Shown here: one piece after another, positions 9,747 through 18,317 of the stretch
How positions within the stretch are numbered: position 1 is the first letter of the stretch
Layout: the number at the start of each line of letters is the position of its first letter
Assembly: GCA_009693235.1 (NCBI GenBank)
Contig: SHXR01000008.1
Location: forward strand, 1-64,000
Origin: Betaproteobacteria bacterium
GTDB lineage: Bacteria; Pseudomonadota; Gammaproteobacteria; Burkholderiales; SG8-39
Length of the DNA: 64,000 bases
Reading direction: 5' to 3'
Position numbers and translations under genes: made by a program
The notes under the pieces: model-generated
What the model saw: only the letters and a program-made list of their open reading frames with translations
Databases searched by the model: none
What the model was told of the DNA's origin: nothing

Positions 9747-10373
9747 CTACTGCGCTTGCGCCGGCGCCGCTGGCTTCGGACGCTCAGGTGGTTTGGCGAC
9801 TGCCCCTGGCGCTGCCTCGGCGGTGCCGCCAGATGCTTTCTTCGCCACTGGCGGCAGCACTTTCTTCGGCCCCAACACCATCACCAACTGCCGGCCTTCC
9901 AACTTTGGAAACTGCTCGACGACGCCATACGGTTCGAGATCGGTTTTGACGCGCTCAATCAACCGGAAACCGAATTCCTGATGCGCCATCTCACGACCGC
10001 GGTAACGAAGCGTCACCTTGGTTTTGTCGCCTTCTTCGAGAAACTTGATCAGGTTGCGCAGTTTGATCTGGTAGTCGCCCTCGTCAGTGCCCGGTCGGAA
10101 TTTGATTTCCTTCACCTGGATCTGCTTCTGCTTGAGCTTGGCCTCATGGGCCTTCTTCTGCTCACGGTACTTGAACTTGCCAAAGTCCATGAGCTTGCAG
10201 ACGGGCGGCTGAGCAAGGGGGGCGATCTCCACGAGATCAACTTCCTTCGACTCCGCCAATTGGATCGCGTCGCGAATCGACACTACTCCAAGTTGTTCAC
10301 CATCTTCACCGACCAACCGAATTTCCGGTGCGGTGATTTCGCCATTGAGGCGCTGCGCCCTATCCTGATTGAT
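9747..10373 (-). CDS. infC: translation initiation factor IF-3 (ATC start)
   Basis: IF-3 keeps the 30S subunit free and checks the start codon-initiator tRNA pair. The annotated protein is 208 aa. The family N-terminus [22 protein letters not shown] is encoded only if translation begins at ATC (10371-10373), which has AAGGAG at 10381-10386, 7 nt upstream. The first in-frame conventional codon, at 10316, would remove 19 conserved residues. IF3-N and IF3-C domains follow, and a 35-residue Ala/Pro/Lys-rich tail is longer than in E. coli. A non-ATG start is the known basis of infC autoregulation in other bacteria (ATT in E. coli). Confidence 0.96.
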   Translation of the reverse strand: MNQDRAQRLNGEITAPEIRLVGEDGEQLGVVSIRDAIQLAESKEVDLVEIAPLAQPPVCKLMDFGKFKYREQKKAHEAKLKQKQIQVKEIKFRPGTDEGDYQIKLRNLIKFLEEGDKTKVTLRYRGREMAHQEFGFRLIERVKTDLEPYGVVEQFPKLEGRQLVMVLGPKKVLPPVAKKASGGTAEAAPGAVAKPPERPKPAAPAQAQ

Positions 10374-10380
10374 GTTTGAG

Positions 10381-10386
10381 CTCCTT
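10381..10386 (-). promoter_or_regulatory. infC: ribosome-binding site deciding the infC ATC start
   Basis: On the minus strand AAGGAG stands 7 nt before ATC. No ATG, GTG or TTG lies at a suitable distance in frame, so this site fixes the rare initiation codon. Confidence 0.8.
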
Positions 10387-10411
10387 GCGTTCGTGAATCA
10401 AAGACGAGTGA

Positions 10412-12337
10412 TCAGACGTGGGAGGGATCGGAGACGGCGGGCACTGACTCATGTTGTAAGCGCCCAAGGAATTCTTCGATCGGGATCGGGCCAAGATCCA
10501 CGCCACCACGGGCCCGCACCGCCACCTTACCGGCCGCCTTTTCCTTGTCGCCAACGACCAACAAATAAGGCAGCTTTTGCATGCTATGTTCGCGAATCTT
10601 ATAGTTAATTTTCTCATTCCGCAAATCGGTCTCGACGCGAAAGCCGGCGCCGCGAAGCTTGGTGGCCACCGACAGCGCGTATTCGGCCTGGGCGTCAGTG
10701 ATGCTCATAACCATCGACTGCACCGGGGCGAGCCAAACCGGGTACGCACCGGCGAAATTCTCGGTCAGGATCCCGATAAACCGCTCAAACGAGCCAATAA
10801 TCGCCCGATGTAACATCACTGGCACATGTCGGGCATTGTCTTCGGCAACGTATTCAGCGCCAAGGCACCCTGGCATATTGAAATCGACCTGCATCGTGCC
10901 GCATTGCCAGGGCCTGCCGATCGCATCTTTGAGCGTGTACTCGATTTTCGGACCGTAGAACGCGCCATCACCCGCTGAAATCTCGAATTCGCAGCCGGAG
11001 CGCTTGAGCGACTCGATCAGCGCGTGTTCAGCTTTATCCCACAACGCATCGGCACCGACGCGCTTTGCCGGTCGCGTTGCGATCTTGTAGATGATGCTAT
11101 CGAAGCCAAAGTCGCGATAGACCCGCTGGAGCAAGGCGGTGTAGGCGACGCATTCCTCAAGGATCTGATCTTCGGTGCAGAAGATATGGCCATCGTCTTG
11201 CGTGAAACCGCGCACCCGCATGATTCCGTGCAGAGAACCCGACGGCTCATTGCGATGACACGCGCCGAATTCGCCATAGCGCATCGGCAGATCGCGGTAG
11301 CTTCTGAGGCCCGATTTGTAGACCTGGATATGCCCCGGGCAATTCATCGGCTTCAGCGCGTAATCGCGATTCTCGGAAGCCGTGGTAAACATATTGTCTT
11401 TGTAGTTTTCCCAGTGCCCAGACCGCTCCCAAAGCGTGCGATCGAGGATTTGTGGGCACCGTATTTCCATGTAGCCGTTGTCGCGGTACACGCGGCGCAT
11501 GTACGCCTCGACCTGTTGCCAAAGCGTCCAGCCGCGCGGATGCCAGAACACCAAGCCCGGCGCTTCTTCCTGCACATGAAACAGATCGAGCTGACGGCCA
11601 AGGCGACGGTGATCGCGTTTTTCGGCCTCCTCGATCATATGCAGGTAGGCGTCCTGATCTTCCTTGCGCCCCCACGCGGTGCCGTAGATGCGCTGGAGCA
11701 TTTCATTCTTCGAATCGCCACGCCAATACGCGCCTGCGACCTTCATCAATTTGAAGATCTTCAACTTGCCGGTTCCAGGCACATGCGGGCCGCGGCAAAG
11801 ATCGATAAAATCGCCTTGCCGGTAGAGCGAGATGTTCTGGTCGGCAGGGATGCCCGCGATGATCTCGGCCTTGTAAGCCTCGCCGATCCCCTTGAAGAAG
11901 GTTACCGCGTCGTCGCGTTTCCAGACTTCCCGAGTGACCGGCAAATCGCGTTTGGCGATCTCGGCCATGCGCGTTTCGATCGCGATAAGGTCTTCGGGCG
12001 TGAAAGGCCTCTTATACGAAAAATCGTAGTAAAAACCATTCTCGATCACCGGACCGATCGTCACCTGCGCATCCGGAAACAGCTCTTTCACCGCATGCGC
12101 GAGCAGGTGTGCGGAAGAATGCCGGATGACCTCGATGCCATCGGCGTCCCGCTCGGTCACGATCGCAAGCGATGCGTCCTCGGCCACCACATGCGAAAGG
12201 TCTACCAGTTCGCCATTGACCTTGCCCGCCAAGGCCGCGCGCGCCAAGCCCGCCCCGATCGATTGGGCGATTGCCGCAACAGACACCGGAGCATCGAATC
12301 GGCGTTCCGATCCGTCGGGAAGGCGAACTACGGGCAT
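10412..12337 (-). CDS. thrS: threonyl-tRNA synthetase
   Basis: Class II synthetase, 641 aa, charging tRNA-Thr and editing serine. It has a TGS domain (residues 1 to about 63) and an editing domain with [11 protein letters not shown]. The catalytic core contains [10 protein letters not shown], with a zinc cysteine, and [17 protein letters not shown]. The anticodon-binding domain lies at the C-terminus. The start at 12337 gives the normal [10 protein letters not shown]. The frame also runs upstream as far as 12451 through the tRNA-Val gene, which is only an open-frame artefact. It is the first gene of the infC-rplT-pheST operon. Confidence 0.97.
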   Translation of the reverse strand: MPVVRLPDGSERRFDAPVSVAAIAQSIGAGLARAALAGKVNGELVDLSHVVAEDASLAIVTERDADGIEVIRHSSAHLLAHAVKELFPDAQVTIGPVIENGFYYDFSYKRPFTPEDLIAIETRMAEIAKRDLPVTREVWKRDDAVTFFKGIGEAYKAEIIAGIPADQNISLYRQGDFIDLCRGPHVPGTGKLKIFKLMKVAGAYWRGDSKNEMLQRIYGTAWGRKEDQDAYLHMIEEAEKRDHRRLGRQLDLFHVQEEAPGLVFWHPRGWTLWQQVEAYMRRVYRDNGYMEIRCPQILDRTLWERSGHWENYKDNMFTTASENRDYALKPMNCPGHIQVYKSGLRSYRDLPMRYGEFGACHRNEPSGSLHGIMRVRGFTQDDGHIFCTEDQILEECVAYTALLQRVYRDFGFDSIIYKIATRPAKRVGADALWDKAEHALIESLKRSGCEFEISAGDGAFYGPKIEYTLKDAIGRPWQCGTMQVDFNMPGCLGAEYVAEDNARHVPVMLHRAIIGSFERFIGILTENFAGAYPVWLAPVQSMVMSITDAQAEYALSVATKLRGAGFRVETDLRNEKINYKIREHSMQKLPYLLVVGDKEKAAGKVAVRARGGVDLGPIPIEEFLGRLQHESVPAVSDPSHV

Positions 12338-12406
12338 GGTTGGCACCTGGGGAAGCGTGGGTAGGAGGCCCCGACCAGAGCCCACACCCGCTTCAATTGA
12401 GAAATC

Positions 12407-12483
12407 TGGTAGGCGCGATTGGACTCGAACCAACGACCCCCACCATGTCAAGGTGGTGCTCTAACCAGCTGAGCTACGCGCCT
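12407..12483 (-). tRNA. tRNA-Val (anticodon GAC)
   Basis: A 77-nt cloverleaf on the minus strand. The acceptor AGGCGCG pairs with CGCGCCT, followed by A and an encoded CCA. The anticodon arm is CCACC-TTGACAT-GGTGG, giving GAC, and the T arm contains GTTCGAGTC. It reads GUC/GUU valine codons. It lies 69 bases upstream of thrS, a common betaproteobacterial position, and may share its transcript. Confidence 0.95.
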
Positions 12484-12574
12484 AAAAAGCAAGCCCGCGA
12501 TTCTATAGGACTCGGCGAGGCGCGGCAAACGCGTTGTGCATTAACGGGCGAATGCACCGCAAACCGCGCACTTT

Positions 12575-14239
12575 TCAACCGACCCGCGATCGCAGCATCT
12601 CCGCGGCATGCTTGCGTGTCACGGGGGTGATTTCGGTGCCGCCCAACATCCGGGCCACCTCTTCGATGCGTTCTTTATTGTCGAGCGGATGGACTTCCGT
12701 GCGCGTGCGGCCTTTTACATCGGCCTTGGCCACCGACCACTGATGGGCGGCCTGCGCGGCAACTTGAGGCAGGTGCGTCACGCAGAGGATCTGCCGACTG
12801 GCGCCGAGCGCGGCGAGCTTCCGCCCGACGATTTCCGCGATGGCACCGCCGATGCCCGCGTCCACTTCATCGAAGATCATGGTCGGGACGGCCGAGGCCT
12901 TGCTCGCCACGACTTGAATGGCCAGCCCGATGCGCGACAACTCGCCACCGGAGGCCACCTTCGCGATCGGTTTGGGCGCACTGCCCGCGTTCGTCGCCAC
13001 CACGAATTCAACGCGCTCATCGCCTTGCGCGCTGCCGGCCTCGATCGGCTCGAAGGTGATCTCAAACTTGGCGACACCCAGCGCGAGTTCCCGCATGATA
13101 GCCGAGACATCGCGGGCGACCTTGGTGGCAGCACGCTTGCGATCGCGCGTGAGCAAGACAGCGACCTCGCGATATGCCGCCTGGGCAGCCGCTTCTTCAC
13201 GCTCGATCGCAACTGCGTCTGAAATAGCATCGAGTTCTGCCAGCCGTGCCGCTGATTTTTCCAATAATTCCGACAATTCCTCGGGCCGCACGCGGAGCTT
13301 TCGTGCGGCGCTATAGATCGCCTCGATGCGCTGATCGAGGGTTTGCAGGCGGGCCGGATCGAGGTCTACCCGATCGCGATAATTGCGCAAGGTGGACGCG
13401 GCTTCCTGGATCTGCGCTTGCGCCGCTTCGATGAGCTCAATCGTTTCACCAAGGCGTGCGTCGTAGGCCTTGAGGCTTTCGAGGCGCCCGGCCAACGCAC
13501 CGATCGTCTCCACAATCGCACCATCGGATTCAGCGAGCGTATCGAGCACCGCGGACGATCCTTCGAGCAGACTCGCGGCGTGCGCCAATCGGGAATGCTC
13601 ATCCTGCAAGGCATCCCATTCGCCGGTGCGGGGTGCCAGGCGCTGCAATTCTTCGACGATCCATGCTAGGCGCGAGCGCTCCGCTTCACGGGTGGCCGCC
13701 TGGGTCGCGAACTCCTCGCGGAGGCGCCGCAGCCGCTGCCACTCGCGAAAGGCATCGCCGGTCGCCTTGCAGCGCGCATCGAGATCCCCAAGCGAATCGA
13801 GAATCGCGCGCTGCGTGTCACCGCGCACGAGCGACTGATGCGCATGCTGCCCATGCACATCGACCAGTTGCTCGCCGATGTCACGCAACTGGGTAAGCGT
13901 TGCACTGCGGCCGTTGATGAACGCGCGACCGCGGCCTGAGCGCTCGATCACTCTTCTCAGCAGCAAGCGATCCGCATCGCCTTCCAGGGCCTGATCGGTC
14001 AACCAGCGGCTGGTGGAACCGTCGGCTTTGATCGAAAATTCAGCGCTTACCTCGGCCCGTTCGGCGCCGGCTCGTACCACATCGGCATCGGCACGATCGC
14101 CAAGGGCGAGCGAGAGGGCATCGATGAGAATGGATTTCCCGGCCCCGGTTTCACCGGTGAGAACAGTAAACCCGGCGGCGAGCTCGAGGTCAATCGTCTC
14201 GACAATCGCGAAATCCCGAATGGATAATTGCGTCAACAT
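12575..14239 (-). CDS. recN: DNA repair ATPase RecN
   Basis: SMC-like protein of 554 aa that acts early in double-strand break repair with RecA. Walker A GETGAGKS lies at about 29-36, long coiled coils fill the middle (for example near residues 150-350), and the signature and Walker B region read ASGGELSRIGLAIQ and PTMIFDEVDAGIGG. The C-terminus HLPQVAAQAAHQWSVAK matches the family. Its start is 11 bases downstream of the nadK stop, an arrangement widely kept in proteobacteria. In relatives it is SOS-controlled; no LexA box was confirmed here. Confidence 0.96.
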   Translation of the reverse strand: MLTQLSIRDFAIVETIDLELAAGFTVLTGETGAGKSILIDALSLALGDRADADVVRAGAERAEVSAEFSIKADGSTSRWLTDQALEGDADRLLLRRVIERSGRGRAFINGRSATLTQLRDIGEQLVDVHGQHAHQSLVRGDTQRAILDSLGDLDARCKATGDAFREWQRLRRLREEFATQAATREAERSRLAWIVEELQRLAPRTGEWDALQDEHSRLAHAASLLEGSSAVLDTLAESDGAIVETIGALAGRLESLKAYDARLGETIELIEAAQAQIQEAASTLRNYRDRVDLDPARLQTLDQRIEAIYSAARKLRVRPEELSELLEKSAARLAELDAISDAVAIEREEAAAQAAYREVAVLLTRDRKRAATKVARDVSAIMRELALGVAKFEITFEPIEAGSAQGDERVEFVVATNAGSAPKPIAKVASGGELSRIGLAIQVVASKASAVPTMIFDEVDAGIGGAIAEIVGRKLAALGASRQILCVTHLPQVAAQAAHQWSVAKADVKGRTRTEVHPLDNKERIEEVARMLGGTEITPVTRKHAAEMLRSRVG

Positions 14240-14250
14240 GGGCGTGCCCG

Positions 14251-15126
14251 TCAGAGCGGATTTTCAGTCCAGTGCAGCTTGCCCCGGAGCATCGCGAAAT
14301 AGTCGTAGCCTTCGGGATGGATGAAGCGCACCGGGCTCCTGGCACGCCGGATCAGCACGCGATCACCTCGCTCCAGATTGCCAAACGGCTGTCCATCCAA
14401 ATGCAGACGCGCCTCTTGCGCCTGCCTCAGCACGATCTCGATATTGGCGCGATCATGCAAAGCGATCGGGCGATTCGACAATGTGTGCGGGCTGATCGGC
14501 ACCAGCGCGAACGCCGCCATGCGCGGATGCAGAATCGGACCACCCGATGACAATGCGTAGGCGGTTGAGCCGGTCGGTGTCGCGGTGATCAAGCCATCAG
14601 AACGCATGTCATACACGAACTGCCCATCGATGTGGACCACCAGCTCGATCAGTCGCCCGATGCCACCCTTGGTGACGACGACATCGTTCAAGGCAGTCGA
14701 GGCGAGCACACGCCGCTTGCCGCGATGGAGTTCAACCGCCAGCATCGTGCGCGCTTCAGACGAGTATTTACCGGCGATCACGCCACCAATCGCGCGCCGC
14801 ATGGTGCTCAAGCCGACGTCAGTCATGAAGCCAAGACGCCCGCGATTGACGCCAAGCAAGGGCACCCGATAGGGGGCCAGTGCACGGGCAGCGGAGAGCA
14901 TGCTGCCATCGCCGCCCAGCACGATCGCGAGATTCGCCTTCTCGCCGATCGAGGCGTAATCGGCAACCGGAAAGCGGTTCACGCCACTTACTTCGGCCGT
15001 GTCTTGGTCGACGAGGACGCGACAGTTGAGCGTTTCGAGAAATTTCCCGAGGGAAACAATCGGCTTGGCAACTTCTTTGCTCTTGTAGCGGCCGATCAGC
15101 GCGACATTCTTGAAGGCAGGTGACAT
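14251..15126 (-). CDS. nadK: NAD kinase
   Basis: ATP-dependent NAD kinase, 291 aa, making NADP. The diagnostic GGDGSML lies at about 71-77, with NRGRLGFMTDV and TPTGSTAYALSSGGPI further on. The start at 15126 gives MSPAFKNVALIGRY, the usual length. An in-frame extension to 15213 adds 29 atypical residues. It is divergent from hrcA, with about 196 bases between them that must hold both promoters, and is followed closely by recN. Confidence 0.96.
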   Translation of the reverse strand: MSPAFKNVALIGRYKSKEVAKPIVSLGKFLETLNCRVLVDQDTAEVSGVNRFPVADYASIGEKANLAIVLGGDGSMLSAARALAPYRVPLLGVNRGRLGFMTDVGLSTMRRAIGGVIAGKYSSEARTMLAVELHRGKRRVLASTALNDVVVTKGGIGRLIELVVHIDGQFVYDMRSDGLITATPTGSTAYALSSGGPILHPRMAAFALVPISPHTLSNRPIALHDRANIEIVLRQAQEARLHLDGQPFGNLERGDRVLIRRARSPVRFIHPEGYDYFAMLRGKLHWTENPL

Positions 15127-15322
15127 GAGGGTGATTAGACCATATTGGGGAACGGGACTCCGAATGGGACTCCATGGCACCGGTTCGCCCGCCCGAAGCG
15201 CCCGTCCAATCAAGGGCGATTTTCAGCAGCAAATGGTCCTTCCGCCATGAGGCCGCGCCTATCGCCAGTGCCTACCCTGTGGTAAAAGTAGCGCCGTAAG
15301 AACCCGCATTGATCAGGTTGCC

Positions 15323-16345
15323 ATGTTGGATTCAAGGTCGCAGCTGTTGTTGAAAACGCTCGTCGAGCGGTACATCGCCGACGGTGAACCCGTCGGTTCG
15401 CGATTGCTGTCGAAGTCCCCCGGTCTCGATTTGTCACCCGCGACGATTCGCAACGTCATGGCCGATCTCGAAGAGATGGGCTTCATTGCGAGCCCCCACA
15501 CCTCGGCAGGCCGTATCCCAACCGTGCGCGGCTATCGATTATTCGTCGACACGCTGCTCACCACGCGCTCGCTTGAGCAAGAAACGCTGCAGCAGCTGTC
15601 TGGCAACCTGCAGGTCGATCAGCCGCAACGACTCATCGCCGCCGCCTCGCATTTACTGTCCGATCTCACCCGCTTTGCCGGCGTCGTGGTATCGCCCAGG
15701 CGAAAGAGCGCGGCGTTTCGGCATATGGAATTCTTGCCGCTCTCGGAAAAACGAATCCTGCTCATCATCGTTACGCCGGAAGGCGATGTACAAAATCGCA
15801 TCCTCTTGGTTAATCGCGTCTATTCTCCGGCCGAACTCACCGCCGCCTCGAATTTCCTCAATCAGCACTATGCGGGGGTCGCCATCGACGATATTCAGCC
15901 GCGCATTCGCGAAGAGGTCCGCCAACTGCGCGAGAACGTCACCGCACTCATGACGGCCGCCATGGAAGCAGGTACGCAGGCGATCACCGAGTCGTCCGAA
16001 CAATATGTGATCACCGGGGAGCGCAATCTCCTCGCATCGCACGATCTCTCATCGAACATGCAACGTTTGCGGGAGCTATTCGAACTTTTCGAGCGGAAAA
16101 CAGTGCTGCTGCAATTGCTGGACCAATCGAGTCACGCTGAAGGAGTACAGATTTTCATCGGTAGCGAGTCGGGCATTTCCTCGCTCGATGAATGCAGCGT
16201 GGTCACCGCGCCCTATGAAGTCGAAGGCCAAGTCGTGGGAACTCTAGGGGTCATCGGCCCCACGCGTATGGCGTATGAACGCGTGATTCCGATCGTCGAA
16301 ATCACCGCAAAACTTTTATCGAGCGCCCTGTCAGGGCGGCACTAG
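15323..16345 (+). CDS. hrcA: heat-inducible transcription repressor HrcA
   Basis: Repressor of chaperone genes that binds CIRCE inverted repeats, 340 aa. A winged helix-turn-helix at residues 1-75 ([31 protein letters not shown]) is followed by the GAF-like dimerisation domain and the C-terminal [22 protein letters not shown]. No CIRCE sequence (TTAGCACTC-N9-GAGTGCTAA) was found before hrcA, grpE or dnaK in this window, so its target is probably elsewhere (typically groESL). The gene starts a run hrcA-hemH-grpE-dnaK-dnaJ. Confidence 0.96.
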   Translation: MLDSRSQLLLKTLVERYIADGEPVGSRLLSKSPGLDLSPATIRNVMADLEEMGFIASPHTSAGRIPTVRGYRLFVDTLLTTRSLEQETLQQLSGNLQVDQPQRLIAAASHLLSDLTRFAGVVVSPRRKSAAFRHMEFLPLSEKRILLIIVTPEGDVQNRILLVNRVYSPAELTAASNFLNQHYAGVAIDDIQPRIREEVRQLRENVTALMTAAMEAGTQAITESSEQYVITGERNLLASHDLSSNMQRLRELFELFERKTVLLQLLDQSSHAEGVQIFIGSESGISSLDECSVVTAPYEVEGQVVGTLGVIGPTRMAYERVIPIVEITAKLLSSALSGRH

Positions 16346-16348
16346 TCG

Positions 16349-17389
16349 TTGCGCTCCTCAGCTCATGACGCCGTCCCGCGCGTCGGCGTCCTCCTCATCA
16401 ATCTTGGCACGCCTTCGGCCCCTACGCCGAAGGCGGTGCGTGCCTATCTGCGCGAGTTTCTGTCTGATCCGCGCGTGGTCGAAATTCCACGCGCGATCTG
16501 GCTGCCGTTGCTATACGGCGTGATTCTCAATACGCGGCCACGGCAATCCGCCCATAAGTATCAAACCATCTGGACGCCCGAAGGTTCGCCGTTGCTCGTG
16601 AATACCGCGCGGCAGACCGCCGCGTTGCGAGAGTCACTTGGCAAGGCCCTTGGCCAACCGATCGAAGTGGCGTTCGGCATGCGCTACGGGAACCCGAGCA
16701 TCGGTGAGGCCGTTGATGCGCTGTTAGCGGTGCACTGCGATCGGTTACTGGTGATCCCGTTGTATCCGCAATATGCGGCCAGTACCACGGCCACCGCCGT
16801 CGATCGACTTGCCCATGTACTACGCGGTGTCCGCAACGTCCCGGCGCTCCGGGTAACCAAGCATTTTCATGATCACCCGGCCTATATCGAAGCGGTTGCC
16901 GCCAGCATTCGCGCGCATTGGGCGACCCATGGCCGGCCTAATATGTTGGTGATGAGTTTTCATGGCCTGCCGCGCATCACCCATGAACGGGGTGATCCCT
17001 ACTTTTCGGAATGCCAGGTCACTGCCGGCCTCATCGCCCGATCGCTTGCGCTCAACGACACGGACTGGCGCATCACCTTTCAATCGCGGTTTGGGCGGGC
17101 GCGCTGGCTGGAACCCTATACCGCGTCAGTCCTCACCGAGTTGGGCCGAGCGGGGACGCAGAAAGTGGACGTAGTCTGTCCGGGGTTTGTGGCCGACTGT
17201 CTTGAAACATTGGAAGAAATCGGCGTCGAGGGGAAGACCCTGTTCATGGGCGCGGGTGGTGGCGAACTGCGGCTCATCCCATGTGTGAACGATAGTGCCG
17301 AGTGGATCCACGCTCTGACCCAGTTAGCACAGGAAAATCTCTCACCATGGCTTAATGAGGCCAATGCGAGCACGCACTTACGCGCATAA
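16349..17389 (+). CDS. hemH: ferrochelatase
   Basis: Inserts ferrous iron into protoporphyrin IX, the last step of heme synthesis. 346 aa. Key signatures are VGVLLINLGTPSAPTPKAVR, VMSFHGLPRITHERGDPY (with the metal-ligand histidine) and FQSRFGRARWLEPYT. The start is a TTG only 3 bases after the hrcA stop, implying coupled translation; an ATG nearby is out of frame. Placement after hrcA is a recurring betaproteobacterial pattern, with grpE behind it under its own heat-shock promoter. Confidence 0.95.
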   Translation: MRSSAHDAVPRVGVLLINLGTPSAPTPKAVRAYLREFLSDPRVVEIPRAIWLPLLYGVILNTRPRQSAHKYQTIWTPEGSPLLVNTARQTAALRESLGKALGQPIEVAFGMRYGNPSIGEAVDALLAVHCDRLLVIPLYPQYAASTTATAVDRLAHVLRGVRNVPALRVTKHFHDHPAYIEAVAASIRAHWATHGRPNMLVMSFHGLPRITHERGDPYFSECQVTAGLIARSLALNDTDWRITFQSRFGRARWLEPYTASVLTELGRAGTQKVDVVCPGFVADCLETLEEIGVEGKTLFMGAGGGELRLIPCVNDSAEWIHALTQLAQENLSPWLNEANASTHLRA

Positions 17390-17476
17390 CACACGCTTAT
17401 TGGCCGCCGATACGCCGATGCTGAATCGCTCATTGCAGGCTGGTCGGCGCCCGCTCAACCATTTTGGACGACACCC

Positions 17477-17504
17477 CTTGAAGTAATGGGAATCGGCCCC
17501 ATTA
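17477..17504 (+). promoter_or_regulatory. grpE: sigma-32 (heat-shock) promoter of grpE
   Basis: CTTGAAG (17477-17483), a 13-nt spacer, then CCCCATTA (17497-17504). This is very close to the sigma-32 consensus CTTGAAA-N11-15-CCCCATnT. Transcription should begin near 17511. The in-frame ATG at 17486 lies inside this promoter and therefore cannot be the grpE start. Confidence 0.85.
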
Positions 17505-17533
17505 CGGGTCAGTTCTCGATGAGATTCAACGGC

Positions 17534-18097
17534 ATGCAAAACTCAGATCCATCCCAGGCAAACCCGCAGACGCCCGCCAACGACGATCCGATCATCGTCC
17601 CGGATCGGGCCACCCAAGACGCGAAACCGGCTGAGCCAACGCCCGAAGAGCGCATCGCCGCGGCCGAACACAAGGCTGCGGAAAACTACGATCAATGGCT
17701 GCGTACCCGGGCCGAGATGGAAAATGTCCGCCGGCGCGCGCAGGAAGATATTGCCAAGGCGCACAAGTTTGCGATTGAGTCATTGGTCACCGGCATGTTG
17801 CCGGTGCGCGATAGCCTGGAGGCGACCCTCGCGGTCGAAGGCGGCACGCTGGAAGCGCTGCGAAATGGGGTTGAGCTCACCTTGAAACAACTGATCGGCC
17901 TGTTCGAGAAATCGGGCGTACGTGAAATTAATCCGCCCGGCGAGAAGTTCGATCCGCACAAGCACCAGGCGATCAGCATGCTGCCCTCGGAACAAGAGAC
18001 GAATACCGTCATCAGCGTATTGCAAAAAGGCTACATGCTGAATGAACGGGTGATCCGGCCGGCGTTCGTCACGGTGGCTAAGGCCAAAGACACTTAA
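17534..18097 (+). CDS. grpE: nucleotide exchange factor GrpE
   Basis: DnaK nucleotide exchange factor, 187 aa. A flexible acidic N-terminus (about residues 1-45) leads into the long dimerisation helix. The head domain follows, with [19 protein letters not shown] and [17 protein letters not shown]. The start was placed at 17534 (MQNSDPSQ), with 17519 as the alternative, because the upstream ATG at 17486 sits inside the sigma-32 promoter. It acts with DnaK and DnaJ, encoded next. Confidence 0.95.
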   Translation: MQNSDPSQANPQTPANDDPIIVPDRATQDAKPAEPTPEERIAAAEHKAAENYDQWLRTRAEMENVRRRAQEDIAKAHKFAIESLVTGMLPVRDSLEATLAVEGGTLEALRNGVELTLKQLIGLFEKSGVREINPPGEKFDPHKHQAISMLPSEQETNTVISVLQKGYMLNERVIRPAFVTVAKAKDT

Positions 18098-18124
18098 AAG
18101 TCGCCGGCGAGCGACCCGCCGTGT

Positions 18125-18152
18125 CTTGAACGCGGTCGCCCTGCCCCCACTT
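18125..18152 (+). promoter_or_regulatory. dnaK: sigma-32 (heat-shock) promoter of dnaK
   Basis: CTTGAAC (18125-18131), a 13-nt spacer, then CCCCACTT (18145-18152), one base off the best sigma-32 minus-10. The expected transcription start near 18159 falls at the beginning of the repeat copy at 18155. The dnaK mRNA would thus carry a leader of about 160 nt made almost wholly of that repeat. Confidence 0.8.
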
Positions 18153-18154
18153 AT

Positions 18155-18271
18155 GGAGTAGTTGAACAAAGGGGCGATTGGGGATCAAGGGGCCTCAACC
18201 CCTCGGATGCCCTCGTAACACCCCGAAAATTTGAGCACGGTGATGGCGCGGGATAGCTTGATCATCGTGTT
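18155..18271 (+). repeat. structured repeat, copy 1 (dnaK leader)
   Basis: A segment of 117 nt matching 49103-49222 at about four positions in five. The outer TTGGGG (18178-18183) can pair with CCCCGA near 18220. The inner AGGGG (18188-18192) pairs with CCCCT (18199-18203). A separate hairpin has CACGGTGAT (18236-18244) pairing with ATCATCGTG (18261-18269) around a GCGCGGGATAGCTT loop. It lies between grpE and dnaK, downstream of the dnaK sigma-32 promoter. It may be a REP/MITE-like element or a leader RNA. Confidence 0.8.
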
Positions 18272-18317
18272 CTTGAGAATTAACCGATTCACCACTGATT
18301 GCCGTTGAGGAATAGCC

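Noticed and set aside
12338-12451. Upstream extension of thrS
   Set aside because: The extra 38 residues are encoded by tRNA-Val and the spacer. The family N-terminus [10 protein letters not shown] begins at 12337.
15127-18317. CIRCE operator for HrcA
   Set aside because: I searched the hrcA, grpE and dnaK upstream regions by eye for TTAGCACTC-N9-GAGTGCTAA and found no match. Sigma-32-type promoters are present instead.
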